Source: Bacteroidales bacterium
Lineage (GTDB): Bacteria > Bacteroidota > Bacteroidia > Bacteroidales > Bacteroidaceae
Direction: 5' to 3'
Length of the DNA stretch: 64,000 nucleotides
Assembly (NCBI GenBank): GCA_012517855.1
Contig: JAAYUD010000058.1
Location: forward strand, 16,654 to 80,653
The notes below the pieces were generated by a model. That model searched no databases and was not told where the DNA came from. It saw only the letters and a program-made list of their open reading frames with translations. Shown in pieces: positions 33,712-44,437 of the stretch. The position numbers and the translations under genes are program-made. Within the stretch, counting starts at the first letter, position 1; every line of letters starts with the position of its first letter.

Positions 33712-36396
33712 ATGATGAAAGTTTATTTTCAAATTAATTATTGTACGGCTTGGGGCGAAGAGGTTAGAATAAAATTGATTCAAGCCAATGGGAAAGAAAC
33801 TGTTTATCCTCTTATTACTACCGACGGTAAAGTATGGAGTGGGAGTCTTTCTATTTCTGATGATATTCGTTATCAGTATTGCATCTATGCCAATGGCGAA
33901 TTTTCACGTTCCGAATGGGATGTGAACATGCGTTGCATCTGCTATGGTGGAAATGAAAGAGTGATTCATACAATAGATGCTTGGCGTGACAAACCCGAAA
34001 TGTCTTTTTACTATAGTTCGGCTTTTACCGATTGTATCAGACGCGAAGAGAAGTCCAATAAAAAGGCACAGAAAAAGAAAATCCTCTCTAAAGCAATACG
34101 TCTCCATGTAATTGCTCCTCAGATTACTCGTGATCAGGTTCTTTTCCTTTCCGGTAATCAAAACTTTCTAGGCAAATGGGATACAACAAAGGGCATCCCT
34201 TTGGAGAGAGGTGCGGGATTGCTTGAATGGCAGGCGCAGTTGGATGCATCAACATTAATCCTTCCATTGGAATATAAGTTTTACGTTGTCGATCGTACAA
34301 CAGGAGAAGTTGAGTGGGAAATAGGTATGAACCGTTCTATTGATGATTTGAGTATCCAAGAAAATGAAATGTATGTATTCTCGGATATAACGGCCTATTT
34401 CTCTTGTCCTAGTTGGAAGGGCGCAGGAGTTGCTATTCCTGTCTTTTCGTTGCGTAGTAAAAAGAGTTTTGGCGTAGGAGACTTCGGCGATTTGAAAAAG
34501 ATGATTGATTGGGCTGTGCTTACTCACCAAAGCGTTGTTCAGATTCTCCCGATCAACGATACCACCATCACTCATACGTGGGTAGATTCTTATCCTTATA
34601 AGAGTATTTCAATATATGCGCTTCATCCCATGTATATGGATCTTAATGCCCTAGGCAAACTTAAAGACGCGAAGAAAAGTGCTGCTTTTGCCAAGAGACA
34701 AAAGGAACTGAACGCTCTGTCTCAGATAGATTACGAAGCAGTCAATAGTACCAAGCTCAAATATATGAAGCAGAAGTTTGATGAGGAAGGAGAGGACGTT
34801 CTTAAGTCTGATAAATATAAGATATTCTTTGCAGACAATGAGTCGTGGCTAATGCCTTATGCTGCCTTTTCTTATTTGCGTGATAAGTTCGGTACGGCCG
34901 ATTTCGATCTTTGGGGCGATTACCGGAAGTTTGATCGGCAGAAGATTGCTCAGCTTTGTTCGCCAGAGGGGGCGATATATAAGGAGATAGCTTTCTGCTA
35001 TTATATTCAATTCAATCTTCATCTTCAGCTTTCCGAGGCTGGCGCTTATGCTCGTACACATCACATTATTTTGAAAGGTGATATTCCAATAGGGGTTAGT
35101 CGTCATAGTGTTGAGGCTTGGACTGAACCTCATTATTTCAATCTTGACGGTCAGGCAGGGGCTCCACCCGACGACTTTTCTGTTAAGGGGCAAAATTGGG
35201 GATTCCCTACTTACAATTGGGATGAAATGGCTAAAGATGGTTATGCTTGGTGGAGGCGTCGTTTCAAGCAAATGGCACAGTACTTCGATGCTTATCGCAT
35301 AGATCATATTTTGGGCTTTTTCCGTATTTGGGAAATTCCTATAGATGCTGTTCATGGGTTATTGGGACAATTCTCGCCGGCATTGCCGATGTCTGTTGGC
35401 GAAATACAACGTTACGGTTTGTGGTTCCGTCCCGATGTCTTCACTAAACCGTTCATTAACGATCATGTTCTGGATAAAATATTTGGAGAGCATGCTCAAG
35501 AAGTCAGACTCAACTATTTGCAATCCATCCACGACGAGCGCTATCAAATGTTGCCGCAGTATGATACTCAACGTAAGGTAGAAGAAGCTTTTGCAGGGAA
35601 GACTGATGAAAAGAGCAACTGGCTTCGTGAGGGATTGTATTCGCTTATCAGTGATGTGCTTTTCATTCCCGATCGGAAGAATCCCAATATGTATCATCCG
35701 CGTATCGCCGTTCAATTCGATTTCGTTTACGAAGCGCTGTCGTGGGAAGAGAAAGAGGCATTCAATCGGTTGTATAACGACTATTATTACCGTAGGCACA
35801 ACGATTTTTGGTATCATGAGGCTATGAAGAAGTTGCCTTGCCTCATTGGTGCTACTCGGATGTTGGTGTGCGGAGAAGATCTCGGAATGGTGCCCGATTG
35901 CGTGGAAGCTGTTATGAAGCAGCTTCAGATATTGAGCTTGGAGTTGCAGCGTATGCCCAAAAGTCCGAATGCCGAGTTCGGGCATGTTGCAGAGTATCCT
36001 TATTTGTCGGTTTGCACCTTTTCTTCGCACGATACTTCTACTATTCGCGAGTGGTGGGAAGAAGATTATGGCAAGACAGCACGTTATTTTCAAAACGAAT
36101 TGCATCGGCAAGATGACATACCACCGCATGCTGCCGCTTGGATTTGCAAATTGATAGTCGATATGCAACTCAACAGCAATTCGATGCTTACTATTCTATC
36201 GTTTCAAGATTGGTTGTCCATCAATGAATCTGTTCGTCTTGCCGATGCCTCGGCCGAACGCATAAATATTCCTGCTGATCCGCAGCATTATTGGCGTTAT
36301 CGTATGCATCTGACCCTTGAAGAATTAATGAAAAGTGATGAATTGAATGAAGAAATAAAGAGTATGATAGGCAATAGCGGCAGAAATCAGAAATAA
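33712..36396 (+). CDS. malQ: 4-alpha-glucanotransferase (GH77, amylomaltase) with N-terminal CBM20 modules
   Basis: Cytoplasmic disproportionating enzyme that transfers glucan segments between malto-oligosaccharides. There is no signal peptide. Two starch-binding CBM20-like modules lie at about residues 1-110 and 125-235 (LFLSGNQNFLGKWDTTKGIPL in the second). The GH77 barrel carries the nucleophile Asp in DAYRIDHILGFFRIW, the acid/base Glu in CGEDLGMVPDC, and the third acid in SSHDTSTIREWW. At 894 aa this is the long plant DPE2-like form common in Bacteroides. It is the last gene of the LacI operon, 11 bp after pullulanase. Start at either of two adjacent ATGs (33712 or 33715). Confidence 0.95.
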   Translation: MMKVYFQINYCTAWGEEVRIKLIQANGKETVYPLITTDGKVWSGSLSISDDIRYQYCIYANGEFSRSEWDVNMRCICYGGNERVIHTIDAWRDKPEMSFYYSSAFTDCIRREEKSNKKAQKKKILSKAIRLHVIAPQITRDQVLFLSGNQNFLGKWDTTKGIPLERGAGLLEWQAQLDASTLILPLEYKFYVVDRTTGEVEWEIGMNRSIDDLSIQENEMYVFSDITAYFSCPSWKGAGVAIPVFSLRSKKSFGVGDFGDLKKMIDWAVLTHQSVVQILPINDTTITHTWVDSYPYKSISIYALHPMYMDLNALGKLKDAKKSAAFAKRQKELNALSQIDYEAVNSTKLKYMKQKFDEEGEDVLKSDKYKIFFADNESWLMPYAAFSYLRDKFGTADFDLWGDYRKFDRQKIAQLCSPEGAIYKEIAFCYYIQFNLHLQLSEAGAYARTHHIILKGDIPIGVSRHSVEAWTEPHYFNLDGQAGAPPDDFSVKGQNWGFPTYNWDEMAKDGYAWWRRRFKQMAQYFDAYRIDHILGFFRIWEIPIDAVHGLLGQFSPALPMSVGEIQRYGLWFRPDVFTKPFINDHVLDKIFGEHAQEVRLNYLQSIHDERYQMLPQYDTQRKVEEAFAGKTDEKSNWLREGLYSLISDVLFIPDRKNPNMYHPRIAVQFDFVYEALSWEEKEAFNRLYNDYYYRRHNDFWYHEAMKKLPCLIGATRMLVCGEDLGMVPDCVEAVMKQLQILSLELQRMPKSPNAEFGHVAEYPYLSVCTFSSHDTSTIREWWEEDYGKTARYFQNELHRQDDIPPHAAAWICKLIVDMQLNSNSMLTILSFQDWLSINESVRLADASAERINIPADPQHYWRYRMHLTLEELMKSDELNEEIKSMIGNSGRNQK

Positions 36397-36781
36397 GTAA
36401 AAAATAGTATGTACTTATGTATCTTGCGACTCACGCCCGTGAGTCGCAAGTTTCGTCCTTACGTTTTTTCCGACTCACGGGCGTGAGTCGCAAGCGTCAT
36501 AAGGACGAAAAGTTTTTCTTCTCTTTTAGTATTTACAAAAAACACTATGTCTGGAGTAAAAGGATGAAGAGAGTATCGTTTCTGAACTTTTATAGAATGC
36601 TGGCGAGGCTATACTACTTTGGCATAAAACGTCAGAAGCCCCGCCATATCACATGGGGAGACTTCTTTATTTAAAACCTTAACACTAACACAAAAATTGA
36701 TAATATGTATGTTTTTGTCCGCCTTTTATATGTTGCGAGTCGGCTTATTGCATCATCGATACTTATGATATGATGATTGCG
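36397..36781. other. Convergent gap between GH77 and GH97 genes
   Basis: About 385 bp. It contains the two CGACTCACG palindromes nested with an outer TTTCGTCCTTA/TAAGGACGAAA pair (36423-36510) and a weaker hairpin GGCGAGGCT...AGCCCCGCC (about 36602-36644). The 85-aa ORF at 36417-36674 runs through the palindromes and is not believed. Between two converging operons, hairpins here may terminate both. Confidence 0.7.
36423..36510. repeat. Two CGACTCACG palindromes, the second nested in an outer hairpin
   Basis: Unit 1 (36423-36450): CTTGCGACTCACG, loop CC, CGTGAGTCGCAAG, 13-bp perfect stem. Unit 2 (36471-36490): CGACTCACGGGCGTGAGTCG followed by CAAG, enclosed by TTTCGTCCTTA (36451-36461) and TAAGGACGAAA (36500-36510). 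The centres differ (CC versus GG) while the arms are identical, and the same arms occur at 4248-4267. Confidence 0.85.
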
Positions 36782-38923
<2,142 letters not shown>

Positions 38924-38993
38924 CTAATTATGTTAACAATATACGTTTTTTGTAGAATATTGATTACTAAGAATCTTTGTATTCTATTGGTTC

Positions 38994-39114
38994 CAAAATT
39001 ACTATTAATATATTAGAGGGGTTGGCAATGTTAGTAAAAAAGTAGTAGCTTGCATTATTTAATTTTATTGACAATCAGTCTGTTGTGAATATCTGTAAAG
39101 TGTAAAAAAGTAGT
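38994..39114 (-). promoter_or_regulatory. susB promoter with paired ACTACTTTTTT sites
   Basis: On the minus strand: ACTACTTTTTT at 39104-39114 and again at 39036-39046 (68 bp start to start), then exactly 34 bp, then TAATTTTG at 38994-39001. There is no TTTG at the -33 position, as expected of an activator-dependent promoter. The leader to the ATG is about 70 bp. The same spacing occurs upstream of susC. Confidence 0.8.
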
Positions 39115-39130
39115 GGCTATATGCTGTTTG

Positions 39131-40759
39131 TTATCCTAAATCGTTAAGTTGTGCTATCTTCATTATTTCTTTCTCGAGTGCATTGCGATCACCTTTTGCT
39201 GCATTTCTTATTTTTACTCTATAATTATAGATAGTGGTGACCGAGTATCTTAAGAACTTTGCAATCTTCGCACTATCAGATATACCTAATCGGATTAATG
39301 CGAAGATGCGCAACTCTACATTAAGTTGTCCTTTCTCCTTAGGATAAATTCTACCTTCGGGTATTAACATCTTGTTGAATTCTTCTACAAATGTGGGGAA
39401 AAGCTCTAGGAATGTTTTGTCGAAGTTCAAGTAGAAGTCTTTTAATTCTTCTTCTATGAATTCTGACGAACGTAATGCTCTATACAAAGCTTCGACTTTC
39501 TCGTTGGAGGCGATCTTTATAAGTGAATGTTGGTATTCGTTCATCTTTTCGATATAGAAAGAACACAATTCCATGTATCGACTTAAGCTTGCTTCTTTGA
39601 TATTATTTGCTTCGACAAGCGACACATTGGCTGTTGTCAGCTTTTTATTTGAATGCTTGAGTGCTTCATTCAAGTCGATTAAGTTACGTTTGAATAGAGA
39701 GAGTTTATTTTTCTGTTTGTTCAGATAGAACAACACAATGGCCAATACGATCGCCAATATTGTAATGCAGGCAAAGGCAATAGTGCGTTGTTGTTCTTTC
39801 TTCTGTAGCTTTAGTTGATAGCTCTTCTCTACAATGGGATATATCTGAGAAATCTCAACGGTGCGAAGTCGTGCATTGCAATAAGAGGCATCTTCCATTG
39901 CGCATTTCATATAGTTGTATGCTCTATTCAGGTCTCCTCTTTTATATAAAAGCTTGGATAGCTCTAGTAGCGAAAGGTATTCTTTTGTGGCCGACTGCAA
40001 GTCTGCAATGGCTGATGTAGCTAAATAGAACTCTTCTCTTTCCTTATTGCCGGCTTGTCGATAAGCCATAGCTATAGTATAACCTAAGTACCTCATCATA
40101 TCCATATTCGATTTTTTCACCCAAGGGAGCATTAGAGCGAGAGCTTCTTTGTAATTCTCTTTGTCTAAAAGTTTTTCTGATTTTGAGATAGCATACGAGG
40201 AAGTGTTCTTGCCTTGATAGAGCATCAGAGAGTCTCTATAAAGACTTACTTGGCGAACATACTCGTTATGGAACGATTTCTTTGAAGAATAGTCGGCCAT
40301 GAAACCATACATCATGCGATAAACGTGATAACAATATTTCAGATTGTCTGCATTGAGAGAATGTCTATTAACCGAATTGGCTAGATTAAGAGCTTCCAGA
40401 TATAGTCCTTCTGTAGCATATACTTCGGCCAATGTTAATATCGAATGATTGATATATTCCGTATTATTTAGTGCTTTGGCCAATGTCAGTTGCTTGGAAG
40501 CAAAAACTTCGGCCGAGTCGAGGTTAAAGACTCGGTACTCTTCGTAAATCTCATCAATCAATTTGTATTGACGCTCTTTACTTTTGGCCATGTTGAATTG
40601 TTCTTTTGTCTTTGCAATCAAATCCAATTTTGTTTGGGTAATTTGTTGCTTCTCTTTTACAACTCTATCGAGTATGGCTAATGCTTCTGGTGCGGTCGAT
40701 TGGGCAGAGCAAACGGCTGGTAAGAATATTAGAACAATAAGGCGTAATAAATTTTTCAT
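39131..40759 (-). CDS. SusR-like membrane regulator, paralogue 1 (DUF6377-type)
   Basis: A 542-aa one-protein sensor-regulator resembling SusR, the activator of the starch utilisation system. Order: signal peptide (LIVLIFLPAVCSAQS), a periplasmic TPR-like helical part of about 300 residues, one transmembrane helix (IAFACITILAIVLAIVLFYL), a coiled coil, and a cytoplasmic C-terminal domain ending in a helix-turn-helix (RIFALIRLGISDSAKIAKFL then SVTTIYNYRVKIRNA). Sugar would be sensed in the periplasm and DNA bound inside. It lies upstream of susB on the same strand, yet the paired motif lies between them. The C-terminal third is almost identical to paralogue 2. Confidence 0.85.
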   Translation of the reverse strand: MKNLLRLIVLIFLPAVCSAQSTAPEALAILDRVVKEKQQITQTKLDLIAKTKEQFNMAKSKERQYKLIDEIYEEYRVFNLDSAEVFASKQLTLAKALNNTEYINHSILTLAEVYATEGLYLEALNLANSVNRHSLNADNLKYCYHVYRMMYGFMADYSSKKSFHNEYVRQVSLYRDSLMLYQGKNTSSYAISKSEKLLDKENYKEALALMLPWVKKSNMDMMRYLGYTIAMAYRQAGNKEREEFYLATSAIADLQSATKEYLSLLELSKLLYKRGDLNRAYNYMKCAMEDASYCNARLRTVEISQIYPIVEKSYQLKLQKKEQQRTIAFACITILAIVLAIVLFYLNKQKNKLSLFKRNLIDLNEALKHSNKKLTTANVSLVEANNIKEASLSRYMELCSFYIEKMNEYQHSLIKIASNEKVEALYRALRSSEFIEEELKDFYLNFDKTFLELFPTFVEEFNKMLIPEGRIYPKEKGQLNVELRIFALIRLGISDSAKIAKFLRYSVTTIYNYRVKIRNAAKGDRNALEKEIMKIAQLNDLG

Positions 40760-40811
40760 GTAAGTGTTAGTGCTATTTTTGGTAGGTTTCTCTCTTCTCT
40801 CTATACAATCT

Positions 40812-40841
40812 CAAAAATATACATTTTATTTGATTTACAAA
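40812..40841 (-). promoter_or_regulatory. Promoter of SusR-like paralogue 1
   Basis: Minus strand TTTG (40838-40841), 18 bp, TATTTTTG (40812-40819), about 50 bp before the ATG at 40759. It has no ACTACTT motif, so it does not look autoregulated by the paired site. Confidence 0.55.
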
Positions 40842-41140
40842 GTATAATCAAGGGAAAATATGCTAATTTTAATGTGCAACCGTTTTACTTGCTCTAAAAG
40901 TTTCTTTATCCTTTTGAGATCGTGGGATGTTAGCATCAGACTTGATCATTGTTATATAGATTGATAATATAATCATCACAAGATAAATTGTGTCATTCAA
41001 TATCTTCTTATGTGTATAATATATTTGATTTTTATTAATTTTCGGCTTTGTTCTTAATAAAGAAGAGGATGTATACGATGCGATTAATAAATATTATTTA
41101 TATTTACGTCGTTCTAATTAACCTTTTTATTATCTAGCGT
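40842..41140. other. Divergent intergenic region between SusR-like 1 and the DUF4434-like gene
   Basis: About 300 AT-rich bases with no ORF. No full-consensus promoter was found for the rightward gene; a TATATTTA stretch about 50 bp before its ATG is the nearest candidate. Confidence 0.4.
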
Positions 41141-42235
41141 ATGTCGAATAGAAGAAATTTCTTTAAAACTCTTATCGCAGGGTCTTCGTTACTAATAAGC
41201 CATAAGGTGATGGCTTCGAGTCAGAATTTTGAAAGCGTAATCGCTTCGGATACTAAATCTCCCGGAAGCCGATTGAATAATTTTGCTACTCCCGGTGTAT
41301 TTAAAGGTATGCCAATAAAAGCAACTTTTCTAGACGAGATTAGTTGGGATATTCCTCATCAAAATTGGGGAGTTCGCGAGTGGGATAATGATTTTAAGGC
41401 AATGGCAAAGATGGGCATTAATACTGTGGTGATGATTCGTGCCGGTCTGGGACGTTGGATTGTTGCTCCTTTTCAATCATTGCTGAAACAAGAAGAAGTC
41501 TATTATCCTCCAGTAGATCTGGTAGAAATGTTTTTAACTTTGTCAGATAAGTATGGACTGAATTTTTATTTTGGAATGTATGATTCAGGTAAGTATTGGC
41601 AAGAAGGTCTTTTCCAAAAGGAGATAGATTTGAATCTACAGCTAATTGATGAAGTATGGGCCAAATATGGGCATCATAAGTCGTTTAAGGGTTGGTATCT
41701 GTCGCAAGAGATAAGCCGCAGAACTAAGAATATGTCCAAAATATATGCTTCAGTAGGTAAGCATGCCAAAGAAATATCAGGCAATCTAACCACGATGATT
41801 TCTCCATATATACATGGAGTAAAGACTGATCAGGTAATGGCTGGAGACAAGCCTCTCTCGGTGAAAGAACACGAGGAAGAGTGGAATGAGATATTGGATA
41901 ATATACATGGTGCAGTTGATATATTGGCTTTTCAAGACGGACAAGTGGATTACCAGGAGCTTTATGATTATCTTGTTGTGAATAAAAAATTAGCCGACAG
42001 ATATGGAATGAAATGTTGGACAAATATCGAGTCTTTCGATCGGGATATGCCTATTCGTTTTCTTCCGATAAAGTGGGAGAAGCTTTTATTGAAGCTTGAG
42101 GCTGCACGTAAAGCTGGTATGGAAAATGCCATCACTTTTGAATTCTCTCATTTTATGAGTCCCAATTCAAGTTATTCACAAGCAGGACATTTATATAATC
42201 GCTACCTTGAACATTTCAATATTAAAAGAGGGTAA
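41141..42235 (+). CDS. Tat-exported DUF4434-like TIM-barrel protein
   Basis: A 364-aa protein that begins with a twin-arginine-type signal (SNRRNFFKTLIAGSSLLIS, cleavage near MASSQ), so it is predicted to be exported folded. The mature part looks like a glycosidase-type TIM barrel of the DUF4434 group: FLDEISWDIPHQNWG, MAKMGINTVVMIRAG, LNFYFGMYDSGKYW, WYLSQEISRR and CWTNIESFDRDMP. Glu in LSQEIS and in TNIESF are candidate catalytic or ligand residues by position, an inference. Its place between two SusR paralogues ties it to the alpha-glucan locus, but no function is known to me. Confidence 0.7.
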   Translation: MSNRRNFFKTLIAGSSLLISHKVMASSQNFESVIASDTKSPGSRLNNFATPGVFKGMPIKATFLDEISWDIPHQNWGVREWDNDFKAMAKMGINTVVMIRAGLGRWIVAPFQSLLKQEEVYYPPVDLVEMFLTLSDKYGLNFYFGMYDSGKYWQEGLFQKEIDLNLQLIDEVWAKYGHHKSFKGWYLSQEISRRTKNMSKIYASVGKHAKEISGNLTTMISPYIHGVKTDQVMAGDKPLSVKEHEEEWNEILDNIHGAVDILAFQDGQVDYQELYDYLVVNKKLADRYGMKCWTNIESFDRDMPIRFLPIKWEKLLLKLEAARKAGMENAITFEFSHFMSPNSSYSQAGHLYNRYLEHFNIKRG

Positions 42236-42293
42236 AATAAATATTAGTATTTTCCTACTTGTCTAGGATCGACTAATCGCGTAGGCTTCTTAT

Positions 42294-42345
42294 GGGCATG
42301 CAATTAATTGATTATTTCCTTTGAGGATGCAATTAATTGTATGCC
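42294..42345. terminator. Hairpin after the DUF4434-like gene
   Basis: GGCATGCAATTAATTG and CAATTAATTGTATGCC pair over 16 bp with one wobble position around a loop of about 19 bases, about 60 bp after the stop. The inner CAATTAATTG is itself palindromic, so alternative folds exist. No strong T-run follows. Confidence 0.5.
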
Positions 42346-42383
42346 TCATTTTATTTTATGTGTATTTTTTTTAGAGAATAAGT

Positions 42384-42412
42384 TTTGCAATTTATTTATT
42401 TCTGTAACTTTG
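42384..42412 (+). promoter_or_regulatory. Promoter of SusR-like paralogue 2
   Basis: TTTG (42384-42387), 17 bp, TAACTTTG (42405-42412). The leader to the ATG at 42578 would be about 160 bp, long for this genome. Confidence 0.5.
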
Positions 42413-42577
42413 TTTATCAGAAACGCTTCAGGAGTCTTTGTTGCTTTCTGGAGTATTTGGCGAATTGTCCGGTGTTATCATCATGTTCTATTGTTTCGTG
42501 AGAGAGATCTTTTGTCTTTACGATTATATGACATTGAATTAATGTAGAATTGTTATTATTAATTGCTTATGAATCAT

Positions 42578-44230
42578 ATGAAGAAGTATTTGTGCTTTGC
42601 GTTTTTTTTATGCTTGCCCTCTTTTTGCTTTTCTCAACTAAATCTTTCGCAAGTATTGAACCAACTAGATAGAGTTATTCTTGATAGGCAGCAAATAACA
42701 AATCTGAAACTTGATAGTATTCAAAAATTGAAGGAGCAGTTTAGATACACTCGAAGTACTTTGCAAAAGTACCTATTGTCAGACAAAATATATAAGGCTT
42801 ATAGTAAATTTGAAACAGATTCGGCAGGAGCTTATGCTCGATATAAGTTGGCATTAGCTTATGAAATGAATAATGCTTCATGTATTGAATATGCTAAATT
42901 AAATATAGCTGAAGTCTATCATATTCAGGGCATGTATATAGAAGCCCTGAAAACAGTAAGCGATGTGAGAAAAGAGTATTTGGATAAAGAAGGGCTAAAG
43001 TATTATTTTAATATATATCGTACTCTCTATGGATATATGGCAGACTATGCATCTGATAAAACGTGCAAACGTCTTTATACTGATAAAACAGATGTTTATA
43101 GAGATTCTTTATTGGCTGTTCAAAATAGAGGATCGTTTAATGAAGTTATTATTAAAACAGATGGGCTCTTACGTAGAGGATATTATAGGAAAACACTTGC
43201 TTTATTATTTCCATGGTTTCATAAGAGCGATATTGATATGATGCGTTCGCTTTGTTATACATTTGCGATGGCTTATCGTCAGGCGGGAGATATGGAGAAA
43301 GAAGAATATTATTTTGCTCTTTCGGCTATAGCCGATTTAAAAACAGGTACTAAGGAATATTTGTCTTTATTGGAATTATCGAAGATATTATTCAAAAAGG
43401 GAGATTTGGATAGAGCCTATACTTATATGAAAACGACAATGGAGGATGCTGCTTTTTGTAATGCGCGACTTCGTACTATTGAAGCTTCTGAAATTTATCC
43501 AATAGTAGTAAAGGCATATCAGCATAAACTAAAGAAGAAAGAGTTGCAGCGCACTTTAGCTCTTTCGTGTGTAAGTCTTTTAGCAGTTCTTTTAGCTGCA
43601 TTGCTATTCTTCTTGAATAAACAGAAAAATAAATTGAGTGCTTTTCGGAAAGACCTTATAAATTTAAACAAAGCATTAAAAACATCTAATGGAGCTTTAA
43701 AAGACTCTAACGTAGCTTTAAAGGCATCTAATGCTTTGCTCGTAGAGGCAAATTGTATCAAGGAGGCAAGTGTCAGTCAATATATGGAATTATGTTCTCT
43801 CTATATTCAGAAGATGGGAGAATATCAGCATTCGTTAATTCGAATTGCTTCTAATGAAAAAATAGAGGCCCTTTATCAAGCGCTGAAGTCTTCTTCTTTT
43901 ATTGATAAAGAACTGAAAGATTTTTATTCTCATTTTGACAGAACATTCTTGCAATTGTTTCCTACTTTTGTAGATGATTTCAATAATCTTCTTGTTCCCG
44001 AAGGGAAAATTCAGCCTAAAGTAAAAGGACAACTCAATGTTGAATTACGCATCTTTGCATTAATTCGGTTAGGTATATCAGATAGTGCAAAGATTGCAAG
44101 CTTTCTTAGATATTCTATTATTACGATTTATAATTATAGAGTAAAAATAAGGAATGCGGCAAAAGGCGATCGTAATTTGCTTGAAAAGGAAATAATGAAC
44201 ATTGGTTGTTTTAAGAATACCACGGATTAA
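42578..44230 (+). CDS. SusR-like membrane regulator, paralogue 2 (DUF6377-type)
   Basis: A 550-aa paralogue of the protein at 39131-40759 with the same plan: signal peptide (YLCFAFFLCLPSFCFSQ), periplasmic TPR-like helices, one transmembrane helix (LALSCVSLLAVLLAALLFFL), coiled coil, helix-turn-helix end (GISDSAKIASFLRYSIITI). The DNA-binding end matches paralogue 1 almost residue for residue, while the periplasmic part is much more diverged, implying the same DNA site but different ligands. The coiled coil is lengthened by a seven-residue repeat (ALKTSNG ALKDSNV ALKASNA). The track's TTG start is ignored; the ATG at 42578 aligns with paralogue 1. It precedes susC by 207 bp and is likely its regulator. 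Confidence 0.85.
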   Translation: MKKYLCFAFFLCLPSFCFSQLNLSQVLNQLDRVILDRQQITNLKLDSIQKLKEQFRYTRSTLQKYLLSDKIYKAYSKFETDSAGAYARYKLALAYEMNNASCIEYAKLNIAEVYHIQGMYIEALKTVSDVRKEYLDKEGLKYYFNIYRTLYGYMADYASDKTCKRLYTDKTDVYRDSLLAVQNRGSFNEVIIKTDGLLRRGYYRKTLALLFPWFHKSDIDMMRSLCYTFAMAYRQAGDMEKEEYYFALSAIADLKTGTKEYLSLLELSKILFKKGDLDRAYTYMKTTMEDAAFCNARLRTIEASEIYPIVVKAYQHKLKKKELQRTLALSCVSLLAVLLAALLFFLNKQKNKLSAFRKDLINLNKALKTSNGALKDSNVALKASNALLVEANCIKEASVSQYMELCSLYIQKMGEYQHSLIRIASNEKIEALYQALKSSSFIDKELKDFYSHFDRTFLQLFPTFVDDFNNLLVPEGKIQPKVKGQLNVELRIFALIRLGISDSAKIASFLRYSIITIYNYRVKIRNAAKGDRNLLEKEIMNIGCFKNTTD

Positions 44231-44243
44231 TTCTTATTTATTT

Positions 44244-44364
44244 ACTACTTATTTGTTAATTGCAATTAAGCTTAATCGTCTGTTTTATAGCTTAATTGTA
44301 ACAGATATTTTACTACTTATTTAATACGTATCTTATTTTGTTCTCTTATTTAAGATTACATTTG
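44244..44364 (+). promoter_or_regulatory. susC promoter with paired ACTACTTATTT sites
   Basis: ACTACTTATTT at 44244-44254 and 44312-44322 (68 bp apart), then exactly 34 bp, then TACATTTG at 44357-44364; the ATG follows 73 bp later. The geometry equals that of the susB promoter on the opposite strand. An inverted pair CAATTAAGCT/AGCTTAATTG lies between the two sites here only. Confidence 0.8.
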
Positions 44365-44437
44365 AATTGAAAAACGAGTAACACCTTGGAACCTGTTTTT
44401 CTGAGAACATTTTGTTAACGATTAATATTATTGAAAA

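Noticed and set aside
35359-36168. 269-aa ORF antisense to GH77, and similar long antisense ORFs (for example 32312-33046 and 30652-31233)
   Set aside because: They are shadows of well-supported genes, with compositions typical of reversed coding sequence.
36602-36644. GGCGAGGCT/AGCCCCGCC hairpin as a terminator
   Set aside because: Large loop, a mismatch and no T-tract; not strong enough to list on its own.
36417-36674. 85-aa ORF between GH77 and GH97
   Set aside because: It is formed by the CGACTCACG palindromes and runs between two convergent operons.
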